Shown in pieces: positions 1-9,087 of a DNA stretch of 64,000 nucleotides. Source of the DNA: Glaciimonas sp. Its GTDB lineage: Bacteria > Pseudomonadota > Gammaproteobacteria > Burkholderiales > Burkholderiaceae_D. A model generated the notes under the pieces. It saw only the letters and a program-made list of their open reading frames with translations, made no database searches and was not told where the DNA came from. A program made the translations under genes and the position numbers. Each line of letters starts with the position of its first letter. The stretch's first letter is position 1. Location of the stretch: NCBI GenBank assembly GCA_012927625.1, contig JABBOV010000022.1:62001-126000 (forward strand). Reading direction: 5' to 3'.

Positions 1-60
1 GGTGCAACCCAACTTGCAAACTTGATAAATGATGGGTTTCACCCATCCAACGCACGTTAT
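1..60. repeat. Partial GGGTGGGT-type palindromic intergenic repeat
   Basis: The first bases read GGTGCAACCCAACTTGC and are followed by GATGGGTTTCACCCATCC. These are the same kind of short inverted repeat seen at 11970-12025 and 13390-13425. It lies just upstream of the hemH start and is cut by the window edge. It is probably a REP-like element; no function is evident. Confidence 0.4.
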
Positions 61-91
61 TCATTCAACCCATCAGCGGAAACCATCCGAC

Positions 92-1198
92 ATGTCTTTT
101 CAAACTGAACCGTCATATACGCACGGCACAATACCTAAAACCGCTGTGGTACTGGTCAACCTCGGCACGCCCGAAGCGCCGACGGCTGCCGCGGTGCGGC
201 CTTATCTGAAGCAATTCCTGTCGGACCGCCGTGTAGTCGAAATTCCCAGGATAGTCTGGTGGTGCATTCTTAATGGCATCATCCTGCCGTTGCGCGCCGG
301 CAAATCGGCAGCCAAGTACGCAACCATCTGGACCAAGGACGGCTCGCCGTTGAAGGTCCACACTGAAAAACAGGCCAAACTTCTGCAAGGGTATTTGGGC
401 CAGCGCGGCCACCAGATGCAGGTGGCGTATGCGATGAGTTACGGCGCCCCCGCGTTACCAGCCGTGCTCGACAAGTTGCAGTCGGATGGCTGCGAACGGA
501 TTCTGGTTTTACCCGCTTATCCGCAGTATTCGGCTACCACCACGGCGTCCGTTTTCGACGCGGTGTTTGCCCATTACCAGAAGGTGCGCAACATTCCAGA
601 ACTGCGCTTCATCAAGCATTATCACGATTATCCCGGCTATATCGATGCTTTGAAGCAATCGGTGCTAGCGCACTGGCAGGCCGGCGGCCGCCCGGACAAG
701 TTGGTAATGAGCTTTCACGGCGTGCCTAAGCGCACGCTGAGTCTGGGTGACCCGTACCATTGCGAATGCCACAAAACGGCGCGCCTGCTAGCGCAAGCAC
801 TGGGCTTGACGCAAGAGCAATATCTGGTGACCTTTCAGTCGCGTTTCGGCAAGGCTGAATGGCTGCAACCGTACACTGCGCCAACGCTGCAAAAATTGGC
901 AAAAGAAGGCGTCAAGCGAGTTGACCTGATGTGCCCCGGCTTTACCAGCGACTGTCTGGAAACGCTGGAAGAAATAGCGATCGAAGCGCGCCACGACTTT
1001 CTGGCCGCCGGCGGGCAAGAATTTAACTATATTGCCTGCCTCAATGAATCCACGGTATGGGTGGACGCGCTGGCCGATATCGTTTTGCAACATACCAGCG
1101 GCTGGCCCACCGCAAACACCGCAGCCTCACGCGAGACGCAACAGGCCGCCGCCGCGATTGCCCGTTCAGAATCGAAACGCCTTGGTGCAATTTCATAA
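92..1198 (+). CDS. hemH: Ferrochelatase
   Basis: Inserts Fe2+ into protoporphyrin IX in the last step of protoheme synthesis, at the cytoplasmic membrane. The 368-residue product opens with [12 protein letters not shown], the family's N-terminal signature, and carries the active-site motif SFHGVP with His209. The C-terminal part contains [15 protein letters not shown], also typical. The frame is open from 29, but the first 21 codons run through repeat-like DNA and do not resemble the family, so the ATG at 92 is preferred. The gene sits directly before grpE-dnaK-dnaJ, as in many betaproteobacteria where hrcA lies a few genes upstream (outside this window). Family assignment is secure. Confidence 0.95.
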   Translation: MSFQTEPSYTHGTIPKTAVVLVNLGTPEAPTAAAVRPYLKQFLSDRRVVEIPRIVWWCILNGIILPLRAGKSAAKYATIWTKDGSPLKVHTEKQAKLLQGYLGQRGHQMQVAYAMSYGAPALPAVLDKLQSDGCERILVLPAYPQYSATTTASVFDAVFAHYQKVRNIPELRFIKHYHDYPGYIDALKQSVLAHWQAGGRPDKLVMSFHGVPKRTLSLGDPYHCECHKTARLLAQALGLTQEQYLVTFQSRFGKAEWLQPYTAPTLQKLAKEGVKRVDLMCPGFTSDCLETLEEIAIEARHDFLAAGGQEFNYIACLNESTVWVDALADIVLQHTSGWPTANTAASRETQQAAAAIARSESKRLGAIS

Positions 1199-1209
1199 TA
1201 AAATTGACA

Positions 1210-1274
1210 GTATTTTTAAAAACTCTTTGATTACATGCGTAATAACCTGTGTTTTTATGCATACTCAATGTATG
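1210..1274 (+). repeat. Dispersed intergenic element, copy E
   Basis: A stretch beginning GTATTTTTAA, with ATGCG in the middle and ending GCATACTC, lies between hemH and grpE. The same pattern of conserved blocks recurs at 14390, 19655, 25375, 36407 and 41666. The ends form a short inverted repeat (GTAT/ATAC). Function is unknown; a structured RNA, a terminator-like element or a miniature mobile element are all possible. Confidence 0.5.
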
Positions 1275-1352
1275 TATTAAAATATGACATTACTTGCGAC
1301 AGGGTATTCTTGTTTGCGCTAATTTCGTGCTTGCCGTGGACCGGGCGTTCCT

Positions 1353-1380
1353 CTTGAATATGATTGGGATAGCCCCACTT
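1353..1380 (+). promoter_or_regulatory. Sigma-32 heat-shock promoter of grpE
   Basis: CTTGAAT, a 13-base spacer, then CCCCACTT. This differs from the RpoH consensus (CTTGAAA, 13-15 bases, CCCCATNT) at one base in each box. It ends 45 bases before the grpE start, which suits heat induction. Confidence 0.7.
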
Positions 1381-1424
1381 ATTTCGGGTGTTGAAATTAC
1401 GTTATTGATTGTTGGAGGCTTTGG

Positions 1425-1982
1425 ATGCAAAACGCAGAGAAAGAAACAGAAAAAATGGATCAATTGGAACCCTTGACGCCGGGGCCGGAAGCCGCGGCAG
1501 GTGCAGATCAAGTTGTCGACGATGCGGCGCTGGAGCAGCAACTGGTGGCGGCGCAAGCCAAAATTGCCGAGATGCAGGATGCGTTTTTGCGTGCCAAGGC
1601 GGAGGCCGAAAATATTCGCCGTCGGGCGCAGGAAGACGTCAGCAAGGCGCACAAATTCGCCATTGAAGCTTTTGCCGAGTTGCTAGTGCCAGTCAGGGAT
1701 AGCCTGGAAATGGCGCTGACAGTCGAGACGCCATCGATCGCTTCGCTCAAGCAAGGTGTTGAAATGACACTGAAACAGCTAGCCACCGCGTTCGACAGAA
1801 ACAAGTTGACCGAAATAGCGCCAAAGCCGGGCGATAAACTCGACCCGGCCCGCCATCAAGCGATATCGATGGTGCCGGCCGAGCAAGAAGCCAATACTAT
1901 CGTCACCGTGTTGCAAAAAGGTTACATGATCTCGGATCGCTTGCTGCGTCCTGCGCTAGTCACGGTAGCGCAAGGTAAATAA
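1425..1982 (+). CDS. grpE: Nucleotide exchange factor GrpE
   Basis: Releases ADP from DnaK and so resets the DnaK-DnaJ chaperone cycle in the cytoplasm. The 185-residue protein has an acidic, low-complexity start, a long helical coiled-coil segment (about residues 30-95, rich in A, E, K and Q) and the compact beta domain near the end with [13 protein letters not shown], a GrpE signature. The start at 1425 has GTTGGAGG about eight bases upstream; a second ATG at residue 11 is possible. A sigma-32-like promoter lies at 1353-1380 and dnaK follows after 94 bases, so the three chaperone genes form the usual heat-shock cluster. Confidence 0.95.
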   Translation: MQNAEKETEKMDQLEPLTPGPEAAAGADQVVDDAALEQQLVAAQAKIAEMQDAFLRAKAEAENIRRRAQEDVSKAHKFAIEAFAELLVPVRDSLEMALTVETPSIASLKQGVEMTLKQLATAFDRNKLTEIAPKPGDKLDPARHQAISMVPAEQEANTIVTVLQKGYMISDRLLRPALVTVAQGK

Positions 1983-2003
1983 TCAAAATAGTGGTTAAAA
2001 ACG

Positions 2004-2031
2004 CTTGAAAACGGTCTTTTTCACCACATAT
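2004..2031 (+). promoter_or_regulatory. Sigma-32 heat-shock promoter of dnaK
   Basis: A perfect -35 box CTTGAAA, a 13-base spacer, then CCACATAT, one mismatch to the CCCCATNT consensus. It lies in the 94-base grpE-dnaK gap, 46 bases before the dnaK ATG. dnaK can therefore be transcribed separately from grpE during heat shock. Confidence 0.75.
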
Positions 2032-2076
2032 TTACAACAATCACATTTTAGTAATTCAGTTTAAAAGGGAAACATC

Positions 2077-4029
2077 ATGGCCAAAATTATCGGTATTGAC
2101 TTGGGTACAACCAACTCGTGCGTTTCCGTCATGGAAAATGGCAAGCCGAAAGTAATCGAAAACTCCGAAGGTACGCGCACCACGCCGTCCATCATTGCGT
2201 ATCAGGAAGACGGCGAGATTCTGGTCGGCGCCTCGGCCAAACGCCAGGCAGTCACGAATCCAACCAATACCCTGTTCGCCGTCAAGCGTTTGATTGGCCG
2301 CAAGTTCGATGAGAAAGAAGTACAAAAAGACATCGGCTTGATGCCATTTTCGATCATCAAGGCCGATAACGGCGATGCTTGGATTTCCACCCGCGGCAAG
2401 AAGCTCGCGCCGCCGCAAATTTCTGCCGAAGTCTTGCGCAAGATGAAAAAAACCGCTGAAGATTACCTCGGCGAAGAAGTGACCGAGGCTGTCATCACGG
2501 TGCCGGCGTACTTTAACGATTCGCAACGCCAGGCAACCAAGGATGCCGGACGAATTGCCGGTCTGGATGTCAAGCGCATCATCAATGAGCCGACTGCGGC
2601 AGCACTGGCGTTCGGTCTGGACAAAACAGAAAAAGGTGATCGCAAGATTGCCGTGTATGACTTGGGCGGCGGTACATTCGACGTTTCGATTATCGAAATC
2701 GCCGATGTCGATGGCGAAAAGCAGTTTGAAGTCCTCTCCACCAATGGCGATACTTTTCTGGGTGGCGAAGATTTCGACCAGCGCATCATCGATTACATCA
2801 TCGACGAGTTCAAGAAGATTAACGGCCTGGATCTGAAAAAAGATCCAATCGCATTGCAGCGCATCAAGGCTTCTGCCGAACGCGCCAAAATCGAATTGTC
2901 TTCCACTCAGCAAACTGAAATCAACGAGCCGTACATCGCGATGGCTAACGGCGCACCAGTACATTTGAACTTGAAGATGACCCGCGCCAAGCTGGAATCC
3001 CTGGTTGAAGAGTTGATCATCCGAACCATCGAGCCATGCCGCATTGCAATCAAGGATGCCGGCGTCAAGGTTACCGATATTGATGACATTATCCTGGTGG
3101 GCGGCATGACGCGCATGCCGATGGTACAAGAAAAGGTCAAGGAATTCTTTGGCAAGGAGCCGCGCAAAGACGTTAATCCTGATGAAGCGGTTGCGGTCGG
3201 TGCGGCAATCCAGGGTTCGGTATTGTCGGGTGAACGCAAGGATTTGTTGCTGTTGGACGTGACTCCGCTGTCGCTTGGTATCGAGACCATGGGCGGCGTG
3301 ATGACCAAGATGATCCAGAAGAACACCACAATTCCGACCAAGTTCAGCCAGGTATTCTCGACTGCCGAAGACAATCAGCCTGCGGTTACCATCAAGGTAT
3401 TCCAGGGCGAACGCGAAATCGCTGTCGGCAACAAGGCGTTGGGCGAATTCAACCTGGAAGGCATCCCGCCGTCAGGCCGCGGTACGCCGCAGATTGAAGT
3501 AACCTTTGACATCGACGCCAACGGTATCTTGCATGTCGGCGCGAAAGACAAGGCGACCGGCAAGGAAAACAAGATCACGATCAAGGCTAATTCCGGCTTG
3601 ACGGAGGAAGAGATCCAGAAGATGGTCAAGGACGCCGAGTTGAATGCGGAAGAAGACCATAAGCTGAGAGAGTTGGCCGACGCCCGCAATCAGGGTGATG
3701 CTCTGGTTCACTCGACCCATAAATCAATAGCGGAGTATGGCGACAAGCTCGCAGCCGGTGAGAAAGAGCAGATCGAAGCGGCGATCAAGGAGCTCGAAGA
3801 AGTGCTCAAGGGCAATGACAAGGCTGCCATTGACGCCAAGACGGCAGCACTGTCGAGCGCATCGCAAAAGTTGGGCGAGAAAATGTATGCCGACATGCAA
3901 GCGCAACAGGCAGCAGCAGGTGCTGCTGCTGGGGGCGCAGCCGGAGGTGCGGGTAGCGCAAATGGAGAAGGAAAACCGGCGGAAGATGATGTAGTCGATG
4001 CCGACTTCAAGGAAGTCAAAGACAAGTAA
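2077..4029 (+). CDS. dnaK: Molecular chaperone DnaK (Hsp70)
   Basis: ATP-driven chaperone that binds exposed hydrophobic segments of unfolded proteins and works with DnaJ and GrpE. At 650 residues it has full length. Visible landmarks are [11 protein letters not shown] at the N terminus (phosphate loop 1), the [19 protein letters not shown] signature, [11 protein letters not shown] (phosphate loop 2), the LVGGMTRMP signature, the interdomain linker [16 protein letters not shown] and a Gly/Ala-rich tail ending in an acidic segment. AAAAGGGAAAC precedes the ATG. A stem-loop with a T-run lies downstream at 4074-4117, so most transcripts may stop before dnaJ. Confidence 0.98.
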   Translation: MAKIIGIDLGTTNSCVSVMENGKPKVIENSEGTRTTPSIIAYQEDGEILVGASAKRQAVTNPTNTLFAVKRLIGRKFDEKEVQKDIGLMPFSIIKADNGDAWISTRGKKLAPPQISAEVLRKMKKTAEDYLGEEVTEAVITVPAYFNDSQRQATKDAGRIAGLDVKRIINEPTAAALAFGLDKTEKGDRKIAVYDLGGGTFDVSIIEIADVDGEKQFEVLSTNGDTFLGGEDFDQRIIDYIIDEFKKINGLDLKKDPIALQRIKASAERAKIELSSTQQTEINEPYIAMANGAPVHLNLKMTRAKLESLVEELIIRTIEPCRIAIKDAGVKVTDIDDIILVGGMTRMPMVQEKVKEFFGKEPRKDVNPDEAVAVGAAIQGSVLSGERKDLLLLDVTPLSLGIETMGGVMTKMIQKNTTIPTKFSQVFSTAEDNQPAVTIKVFQGEREIAVGNKALGEFNLEGIPPSGRGTPQIEVTFDIDANGILHVGAKDKATGKENKITIKANSGLTEEEIQKMVKDAELNAEEDHKLRELADARNQGDALVHSTHKSIAEYGDKLAAGEKEQIEAAIKELEEVLKGNDKAAIDAKTAALSSASQKLGEKMYADMQAQQAAAGAAAGGAAGGAGSANGEGKPAEDDVVDADFKEVKDK

Positions 4030-4073
4030 CCCCCTGTCGGGCGGGGTAGGCAGCAAATGCACCGCAATGGCTT

Positions 4074-4117
4074 GCCGAGTTCATGCAGAAGCGCAAGCGA
4101 TGCTGACTCGGCTTTTT
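4074..4117 (+). terminator. Rho-independent terminator after dnaK
   Basis: GCCGAGT at 4074-4080 pairs perfectly with ACTCGGC at 4106-4112 and is followed at once by TTTTT. The loop holds a smaller CGC-aa-GCG hairpin. It lies 45 bases after the dnaK stop and may attenuate read-through into dnaJ. Confidence 0.75.
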
Positions 4118-4257
4118 GCATATTCCCATTCGCATTGAAAACGATGCTGGCGTGTGAAGCACCTTGTGCTGTGTTTAGCTCGTGTCTGGTTTTGTTTTGC
4201 TTTCCTTTTTAATGCAAATTGGAATAACTAATAGCTCTGAGTAAAAGGTTGGAAAAG

Positions 4258-5385
4258 ATGGCGAAGCGTGATTATTATGAAGTGCTGGGCGTCGCAAAAA
4301 ATGCGTCTGAAGAAGATATTAAAAAGGCGTATCGCAAGCTCGCAATGAAGCATCATCCGGATCGCAACCCGGATAGCAAGACTGCAGAAGGCAAGTTCAA
4401 GGAGGTCAAGGAAGCCTACGAGATGTTGTCGGATGCGCAGAAGCGCGATGCCTATGATCGTTACGGCCATGCCGGTGTCGACCCCAACATGGGCGGCGGC
4501 AGTGCTGGCGGTGCAGGTGGTTTTGGCGACTCCTTCGGCGACATTTTCGGCGATATTTTTGGGGGCGGCGCCCGCGGCGGGCGCAGTGCCGGGCCGCAGG
4601 TGTATCGCGGCGCCGATTTACGCTACAACCTTGAAATCACGCTGGAGCAGGCGGCGCACGGTTTCGATACCACCATCCGCGTGCCAACCTGGGATGCCTG
4701 CGAAACTTGCCACGGCAGCGGCGCCAAGGCGGGCACTTCGCCGAGCACATGCTCTACCTGCGGCGGACATGGACAGGTGCGCATGCAGCAAGGCTTTTTC
4801 AGCATCCAGCAGACCTGCCCGAAATGTCACGGCACCGGCAAAACCATCACTGATCCCTGCCCACCATGCGGCGGCGCCGGCAAGATCAAGCGCAACAAGA
4901 CCCTGGAAGTAAAAATTCCGGCCGGTATCGACGACGGCATGCGGATTCGCTCAAGCGGCAACGGCGAGCCTGGCACCAACGGCGGCCCGTCGGGCGACTT
5001 GTATGTCGAAGTCCACATCAAGCAACATACGGTATTTCAGCGTGATGGCGATGACCTGCACTGTGAAATTCCGATCTCATTCACCAAGGCGGCGTTGGGC
5101 GGCGACATCGAAGTGCCGACTCTCAGTGGCAAGGCGTCATTCTCGATTCCCGAAGGTACCCAGTCGGGCAAAACCTTCCGCTTGCGCAGCAAGGGCATCA
5201 AGGGAGTGCGCTCCGGTTATGCGGGTGATCTGTTTTGCCACGTCGTGGTGGAAACCCCAGTCAAATTGACGGAAGCCCAGAAAGCCAGTCTGCGCGAATT
5301 CGAGCGTCTGACTTTGGAAGGCGGCGCCAAGCACAGCCCACAAAGCAAATCCTGGATGGACAAGGTCAAGGGGTTTTTTGAGTAA
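4258..5385 (+). CDS. dnaJ: Chaperone DnaJ (Hsp40)
   Basis: Co-chaperone that delivers clients to DnaK and stimulates its ATPase. The 375-residue protein has a J domain with the HPD triad at residues 33-35, a Gly/Phe-rich linker (about 73-115) and four zinc-binding repeats [24 protein letters not shown] and CPPCGGAG, then the C-terminal client-binding domains. The frame extends three codons upstream to a TTG at 4249, but the ATG at 4258 gives the standard [12 protein letters not shown] start. The 228-base gap from dnaK contains a terminator, and no clear sigma-32 site was seen directly before dnaJ. Confidence 0.97.
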   Translation: MAKRDYYEVLGVAKNASEEDIKKAYRKLAMKHHPDRNPDSKTAEGKFKEVKEAYEMLSDAQKRDAYDRYGHAGVDPNMGGGSAGGAGGFGDSFGDIFGDIFGGGARGGRSAGPQVYRGADLRYNLEITLEQAAHGFDTTIRVPTWDACETCHGSGAKAGTSPSTCSTCGGHGQVRMQQGFFSIQQTCPKCHGTGKTITDPCPPCGGAGKIKRNKTLEVKIPAGIDDGMRIRSSGNGEPGTNGGPSGDLYVEVHIKQHTVFQRDGDDLHCEIPISFTKAALGGDIEVPTLSGKASFSIPEGTQSGKTFRLRSKGIKGVRSGYAGDLFCHVVVETPVKLTEAQKASLREFERLTLEGGAKHSPQSKSWMDKVKGFFE

Positions 5386-5673
5386 TGTATTGAATGTTTT
5401 TTTGCCGTGACTTACGGCGCAATAAGCGCAGCCCTTGCAAGGCGCATATCCGTTTGTAAGTGGATACCGCTTTGCAGGTGGCAGGCCGCAAAACTCCTGC
5501 TATACCATTGCGCTGCATGACTGCTTTGCAGTCTGTTCGGCCTTCTCGGCCAGGTTTCCATGCAGGCCGTGGCGACCAGCTTCATCATCAGTATCGTGCC
5601 GGATTCCGTAGCAACGGCGCTGAACTCCTTCACTGACGTATTATTTACGGCGGCGGCCTGTGGCGAAGGGCGC
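5386..5673. other. Gap after dnaJ; no supported gene
   Basis: No intact gene was recognised here. One plus-strand frame, about 5516-5689, is open and hydrophobic (it includes [16 protein letters not shown]) but has no clear start or family match. It may be a fragment left by the events that truncated the neighbouring integrase. The missing catalytic half of the integrase would be expected on the minus strand here and is not recognisable. Confidence 0.4.
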
Positions 5674-6036
5674 TTATGCGGATTCGGCTAAACGGGTCGG
5701 CTGATGCAACCACCGGGGCCTATTCGAGCGCTCAAAATTATCCAGCCACGGCAAATCCACTGCCAACACTTCGCGGTACAAAAACAAAATCGCCGACAAC
5801 GCCTGGTTCTGGGTGGAACTGGACACATACCGCTGTGTAGCCGGACAGGTTAAAAATATCTCCACCTCAAGCGCGTACATTGCCAAAGGCTGGCGCTTTT
5901 GGTGATACAAAATGCACCGTTTAATGCAGGCGATATAGGTTCTTTCCGTACTCAGGTTATAGCGTTTGAAACGAATCTTGCCATCGACTTGGTCGAGTCA
6001 TTTTTTGGGTTGCGTCGATGTTGAATTTGTTTCCAT
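5674..6036 (-). pseudogene. intI: Integron integrase remnant (IntI, tyrosine recombinase N-terminal part)
   Basis: Read on the minus strand from the ATG at 6036, the translation is METNSTSTQPKK, an in-frame TGA (5998-6000), then LDQVDGKIRFKRYNLSTE and further IntI-like sequence. STQNQALSAILFLYREVL followed by DLPWLD is diagnostic of the integron-integrase SAM-like core-binding domain. About 108 residues are recognisable, against roughly 320-340 in intact IntI. Similarity ends after the ERSNRPRWL region, so the catalytic domain with its Arg/His/Tyr residues is lost. The gene points away from the cassette array that starts near 6155, the normal integron arrangement. The TGA could have arisen from an Arg codon CGA by one transition. 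The identification is by memory of the family, without a search. Confidence 0.85.
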
Positions 6037-6094
6037 GACTTGCCCTGTTGCATTATACTTTTTGCTAACAAAGCCATAAGTTACTTTAATATTT

Positions 6095-6161
6095 TAACCA
6101 TGACTGTACGACATACTCAGATGATTATTGGACAACTGATGTCGTATATATTACGTTACGC
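6095..6161 (+). other. Candidate attI region and first cassette junction
   Basis: Between the integrase remnant and the first cassette gene the sequence ACGTTACGCC supplies a GTTACGC core (6155-6161), close to the integron GTTRRRY crossover site. The first cassette reading frame starts 13 bases later, typical cassette spacing. The left limit of attI cannot be set from sequence alone. Confidence 0.4.
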
Positions 6162-6173
6162 CTCAAACTGAAT

Positions 6174-6980
6174 ATGCTGAAACGATTATTGAAAGGTAAA
6201 TTTCGCTTCTACATCGCGGTAGCTATCGTTGGAGTTGTCGTGCTCGCAGCTTGTGCTCCTTTTGTAAAGCTGGCATTACCATTCAGCGGTTTTGCTGATG
6301 TTCACAAACAGCCAAAAGTTCACTATGAGCAAGGTGCAGAGCAACTAGCCGACGAAATCGCCACCCTTTATCCAGATGCAATATCGAAAATCGAAAAAAC
6401 CCATGGTTCACAGTTCGGCAAACAACCTGAGGTTTATATTTGCGTCAGCGAGGAGTGCTACAAAAAATATGCATTCGTGCCAATCGCACGCGGGGAAACT
6501 CGGTCAAGCGGGGGAATCATTATGCTAAACGGGTTCAAGTTATCCCGCGATGGCACTGCTGGAGCAATTTTCACCCATGAACTATCACACGCCTATTGGT
6601 TTACACGCGGGGTTCACTGTCAGCCCCGCTGGTGGGAGGAAGGGCTTGCAGTATATGTCTCTGGTGGCGGAGGCGCGGAGAAGGCTACTTTGTCTGCCGC
6701 AACGCAGGCAATCCGCGAAAATCACGTATTCCATCCGTCATCAGAGAGCAGCTGCTCTTTTGTAAACTCAGCAGCGAAATATGACCTCGATTGGCCCATG
6801 TACTACCGGCAATCGGGAATGTTTGTCGAGTTTCTGCACACCAGCAATCCGTCCGCATTCAATTTAACCCTCACACTGCTACGCAATAAAACGGAATTGC
6901 CAGAGGCCATTCAGAAAGCCTACGACCAGCCAGTTGAGGCACTTCGGAAATTATGGCTGTCCTCAATCACCAAAGCATAA
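6174..6980 (+). CDS. Cassette 1: zinc-metallopeptidase-like lipoprotein (gluzincin type)
   Basis: The 268-residue product has a basic start, a hydrophobic segment (13-26) and a lipobox LAAC with Cys27, so it is probably a lipoprotein anchored in the envelope. HELSH at 135-139 is an HExxH zinc site, and WWEEG at 153-157 offers a downstream Glu in the position used by gluzincin (peptidase MA-like) enzymes as the third zinc ligand. Several Cys residues (in ICVSEECY and near residues 150 and 190) may form disulfides. The substrate is unknown. The ATG lies 13 bases after the cassette junction. Family fold is well supported by motifs; the exact peptidase family is not. Confidence 0.75.
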   Translation: MLKRLLKGKFRFYIAVAIVGVVVLAACAPFVKLALPFSGFADVHKQPKVHYEQGAEQLADEIATLYPDAISKIEKTHGSQFGKQPEVYICVSEECYKKYAFVPIARGETRSSGGIIMLNGFKLSRDGTAGAIFTHELSHAYWFTRGVHCQPRWWEEGLAVYVSGGGGAEKATLSAATQAIRENHVFHPSSESSCSFVNSAAKYDLDWPMYYRQSGMFVEFLHTSNPSAFNLTLTLLRNKTELPEAIQKAYDQPVEALRKLWLSSITKA

Positions 6981-7037
6981 CCCGGTAGTCAAGAGAGGCT
7001 GCGCAAAAACGCGCAGTCCCTTACTTTTACGTTAAAT
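6976..7037 (+). repeat. attC site 1
   Basis: GCATAAC at the left end and GTTAAAT (7031-7037) at the right end flank an imperfect inverted repeat with GGCTGCGC/GCGCAG in the centre. The middle closely resembles attC3 and attC5. It begins at the stop codon of cassette 1. Confidence 0.75.
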
Positions 7038-7062
7038 CACAACAAACCACAGAAAGGTAACC

Positions 7063-7731
7063 ATGAAACTCTTTATTAAGAAAAATCGAGGATTTCTAAT
7101 CTTCTTGCTTTGCTTTGGATTCTTCCGAACAGCCATGGCCGACTGGAATCCCATACCGTCCGGCTCTATGCGGCCAACTCTTCTGGAGGGAGATGTCGTC
7201 CTCGTTAATCGACTCGCCTATAACTTCAAACTGCCACTGACCGACATCGCAGTTCTAAAACTTGGAAATCCTCAGCGTGGGGATGTCGTCACTTTCACAT
7301 CTCCGGCGGATGGTGTGCGCTTGATCAAGCGGCTTGTCGGTGTTCCTGGTGACGTAGTGGAAATGAAGAACGAAATACTCTTCATCAACGGGGCAGCCGC
7401 ACAGTACAGTGCCTTGCAAAGCGTCACCGAGCCCATGGACTACGGCCGTGCCACCGAAGGTCTGAGAACAACGGAACGCATTATAGGAAACGAACGCACC
7501 ATACAGTTCTTACCAGACATTCACGCAAAGCGAAGCTTCGGCCCAACTGTCGTCCCAGACGATAGTTATTTCTTCCTCGGCGACAACCGTGACAACAGTG
7601 CCGACTCCCGCTACATCGGCGTTGTTCCTCGTCGACTGCTTATTGGCCGAGCCCACCACATCCTTGTTTCGGCGAACATCAAAGGCGATTGGTTGCCGCG
7701 TCTAGAACGAATTGGCGAACGCATACAGTAG
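7063..7731 (+). CDS. Cassette 2: signal peptidase I (S26 family)
   Basis: Cleaves signal peptides from secreted preproteins on the outer face of the inner membrane. The 222-residue protein has one N-terminal hydrophobic segment (11-26), then IPSGSMRPTL with the catalytic Ser35, RLIKRLVGVPGD with the catalytic Lys89, and GDNRDNSADSR (box E). It is shorter than LepB of E. coli (324 residues) and lacks its second transmembrane segment and large insertion. The ATG is preceded by CAGAAAGGTAACC. A second signal peptidase on an integron cassette suggests processing of a special substrate; housekeeping lepB is presumably elsewhere. Not adjacent to a recognisable secretion substrate except the cassette 1 lipoprotein, which should be cut by Lsp instead. 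Confidence 0.9.
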   Translation: MKLFIKKNRGFLIFLLCFGFFRTAMADWNPIPSGSMRPTLLEGDVVLVNRLAYNFKLPLTDIAVLKLGNPQRGDVVTFTSPADGVRLIKRLVGVPGDVVEMKNEILFINGAAAQYSALQSVTEPMDYGRATEGLRTTERIIGNERTIQFLPDIHAKRSFGPTVVPDDSYFFLGDNRDNSADSRYIGVVPRRLLIGRAHHILVSANIKGDWLPRLERIGERIQ

Positions 7732-7744
7732 GTCGCTCAGTGTA

Positions 7745-7804
7745 ATCTAACCCATCATTCAATTGAGACTGACTGAAGCGAGCCGCTTAATTCAAACGTT
7801 GGGC
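7745..7804 (+). repeat. attC site 2
   Basis: ATCTAAC (7745-7751) fits the RYYYAAC consensus and GTTGGGC (7798-7804) fits GTTRRRY exactly. They enclose 46 bases with imperfect dyad symmetry. This is the clearest canonical attC in the array. Confidence 0.85.
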
Positions 7805-7820
7805 ATCATTAGGAGCACCT

Positions 7821-8429
7821 ATGGAGAAAGTTGATCTCAAGAAGGAATTGAAGCATCTGTACCATCCCTCAGCCAAGGAGGTTGTCCAGGTTGATGTCCC
7901 AACGATGAACTACTTGATGGTGGATGGGGAAGGCGACCCCAATAGCTCGCAGGCATACTCTGATGCCGTTGAGGTTCTATTCATGGCTTCCTATGCTGTG
8001 AAGTTCACGGTCAAGAGGGGGGCGTCGGCAATTGACTACGGAGTCATGCCCTTAGAAGGTCTATGGTGGGCTGACGATATGTCGAAGTTCACAACCTTTG
8101 ACAAGTCCAATTGGAAATGGACGATGATGATTGCGCAGCCCTTATTCGTCACGCGGGAAATCATTGAGCGCGCTATCGCTGACGTGGAAAAGAAAAAGAA
8201 CCCAACGGCTATTTCCAAGCTGCGACTGAAAGCCTTTTCAGAAGGTCGGTGCGCGCAAATTCTGCATGTTGGCCCGTTTTCCGAAGAAGGGCCGACGATT
8301 GAGAAGGTGCATCAGTTCATTGACTCCAGAAGTCGGCGGACTGGAAAGCATCATGAAATTTACTTGAGCGATATTCGTAAAGCTGCCCCATCGAAATGGA
8401 AAACCATCATCAGGCAACCAATGCAATGA
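7821..8429 (+). CDS. Cassette 3: GyrI-like small-molecule-binding domain protein
   Basis: The 202-residue protein matches the GyrI-like family found as stand-alone proteins in many bacteria. Landmarks are VPTMNYLMVDGEGDPN near residues 25-41, the GVMPLEGLWW segment, and ILHVGPFSEEGPTI near 148-161, where the family's ligand pocket residues lie. It has no helix-turn-helix, unlike the AraC-type regulators that carry the same domain at their C terminus. The role is likely ligand binding or sequestration, but the ligand is unknown. AGGAG lies 9 bases before the ATG and the start is 23 bases after the junction at 7798. Confidence 0.8.
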   Translation: MEKVDLKKELKHLYHPSAKEVVQVDVPTMNYLMVDGEGDPNSSQAYSDAVEVLFMASYAVKFTVKRGASAIDYGVMPLEGLWWADDMSKFTTFDKSNWKWTMMIAQPLFVTREIIERAIADVEKKKNPTAISKLRLKAFSEGRCAQILHVGPFSEEGPTIEKVHQFIDSRSRRTGKHHEIYLSDIRKAAPSKWKTIIRQPMQ

Positions 8430-8431
8430 TT

Positions 8432-8494
8432 GCTAAACCTGCATTCGAACGGGACTGCGCAAAAACACACAGCCCCTCAATTTGAACATTAGAC
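8432..8494 (+). repeat. attC site 3 (imperfect core)
   Basis: GCTAAAC on the left and ATTAGAC (8488-8494) on the right enclose GGGACTGCGC/ACACACAGCCCC, a sequence nearly the same as attC1 and attC5. The right core has A where the invariant G of GTTRRRY is expected, which may weaken recombination. Confidence 0.65.
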
Positions 8495-8535
8495 TTCACA
8501 AATCCTCACCCGCTCAACTTTGCACGCTTACTCAA

Positions 8536-9057
8536 ATGCCCACAGACATATTCCAAGATACTCCTTCCACTTTACGCTCGCTATTCGGCTACAAGGCGTG
8601 GGCTAACGAAGAGCTGTTCGCGGCCCTCGCCTTGGTAGACGCCGTCAAACATCTTGCCGAAGCCAATACCGCCATCCGGATTTTGAATCATGTTTATGTA
8701 GTTGACTGCATATTCAAAGCCCATCTCGCAGGCGATGTTCATGACTACGCGGCGACGAACACAAAGGAAACCCCAGCTTTGAGTACTCTCGCAGCAGCGG
8801 CGAAAGAGGTAGATGCTTGGTTCGTCGCCTACGTCAACAACCTGCCAAACTCGTCGCTTCAAGAGCAGATACGCTTCGTCTTCACAGACGGAGACGCGGG
8901 TCTCATGAGTCGTGAAGAGATGCTCCTGCACGTCGTCACGCATGGCGGCTATCACCGAGGTGCTGCTGGCCAAGTCATGCGCACCGCATCCGTGGCTCCG
9001 CCCCGAGATCTGTACACGCGCTTTCTTCATACGTCTGAGCCAGGACGGCGCCAGTGA
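8536..9057 (+). CDS. Cassette 4: DinB family protein
   Basis: A four-helix-bundle DinB/YfiT-like protein of 173 residues, with SLFGYKAWANEELF at the start, NHVYVVDCIFKAHL in the middle and HVVTHGGYHRGAAGQV near the end. The spaced His residues correspond to the metal-binding triad of this family. Members include thiol-dependent transferases and damage-inducible proteins, so the activity cannot be named. The frame is open from a TTG at 8482, but that lies inside attC3; the ATG at 8536 gives the usual N terminus. Confidence 0.75.
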   Translation: MPTDIFQDTPSTLRSLFGYKAWANEELFAALALVDAVKHLAEANTAIRILNHVYVVDCIFKAHLAGDVHDYAATNTKETPALSTLAAAAKEVDAWFVAYVNNLPNSSLQEQIRFVFTDGDAGLMSREEMLLHVVTHGGYHRGAAGQVMRTASVAPPRDLYTRFLHTSEPGRRQ

Positions 9058-9058
9058 C

Positions 9059-9065
9059 GTTATAC
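9059..9065 (+). repeat. Cassette junction (degenerate attC site 4)
   Basis: GTTATAC directly follows the DinB stop codon and stands 22 bases before the next start codon, where a crossover core is expected. The left half of the attC overlaps the end of the gene, where ACGTC and GACGT form a weak dyad, but no clear RYYYAAC partner was found. Confidence 0.4.
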
Positions 9066-9087
9066 ATTTTTGAAAAGGAATTGACTC

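Noticed and set aside
113-412. Open frame on the strand opposite hemH
   Set aside because: Mirror of a strong coding region with no homology, signal or ribosome site.
2056-3129. 357-codon minus-strand frame inside dnaK
   Set aside because: Antisense to dnaK; codon bias of the sense strand explains its length.
5516-5689. Open hydrophobic frame ([13 protein letters not shown]) after dnaJ
   Set aside because: No start codon with a ribosome site, preceded by a stop, and no family recognised; could be a fragment of a membrane protein but cannot be supported.
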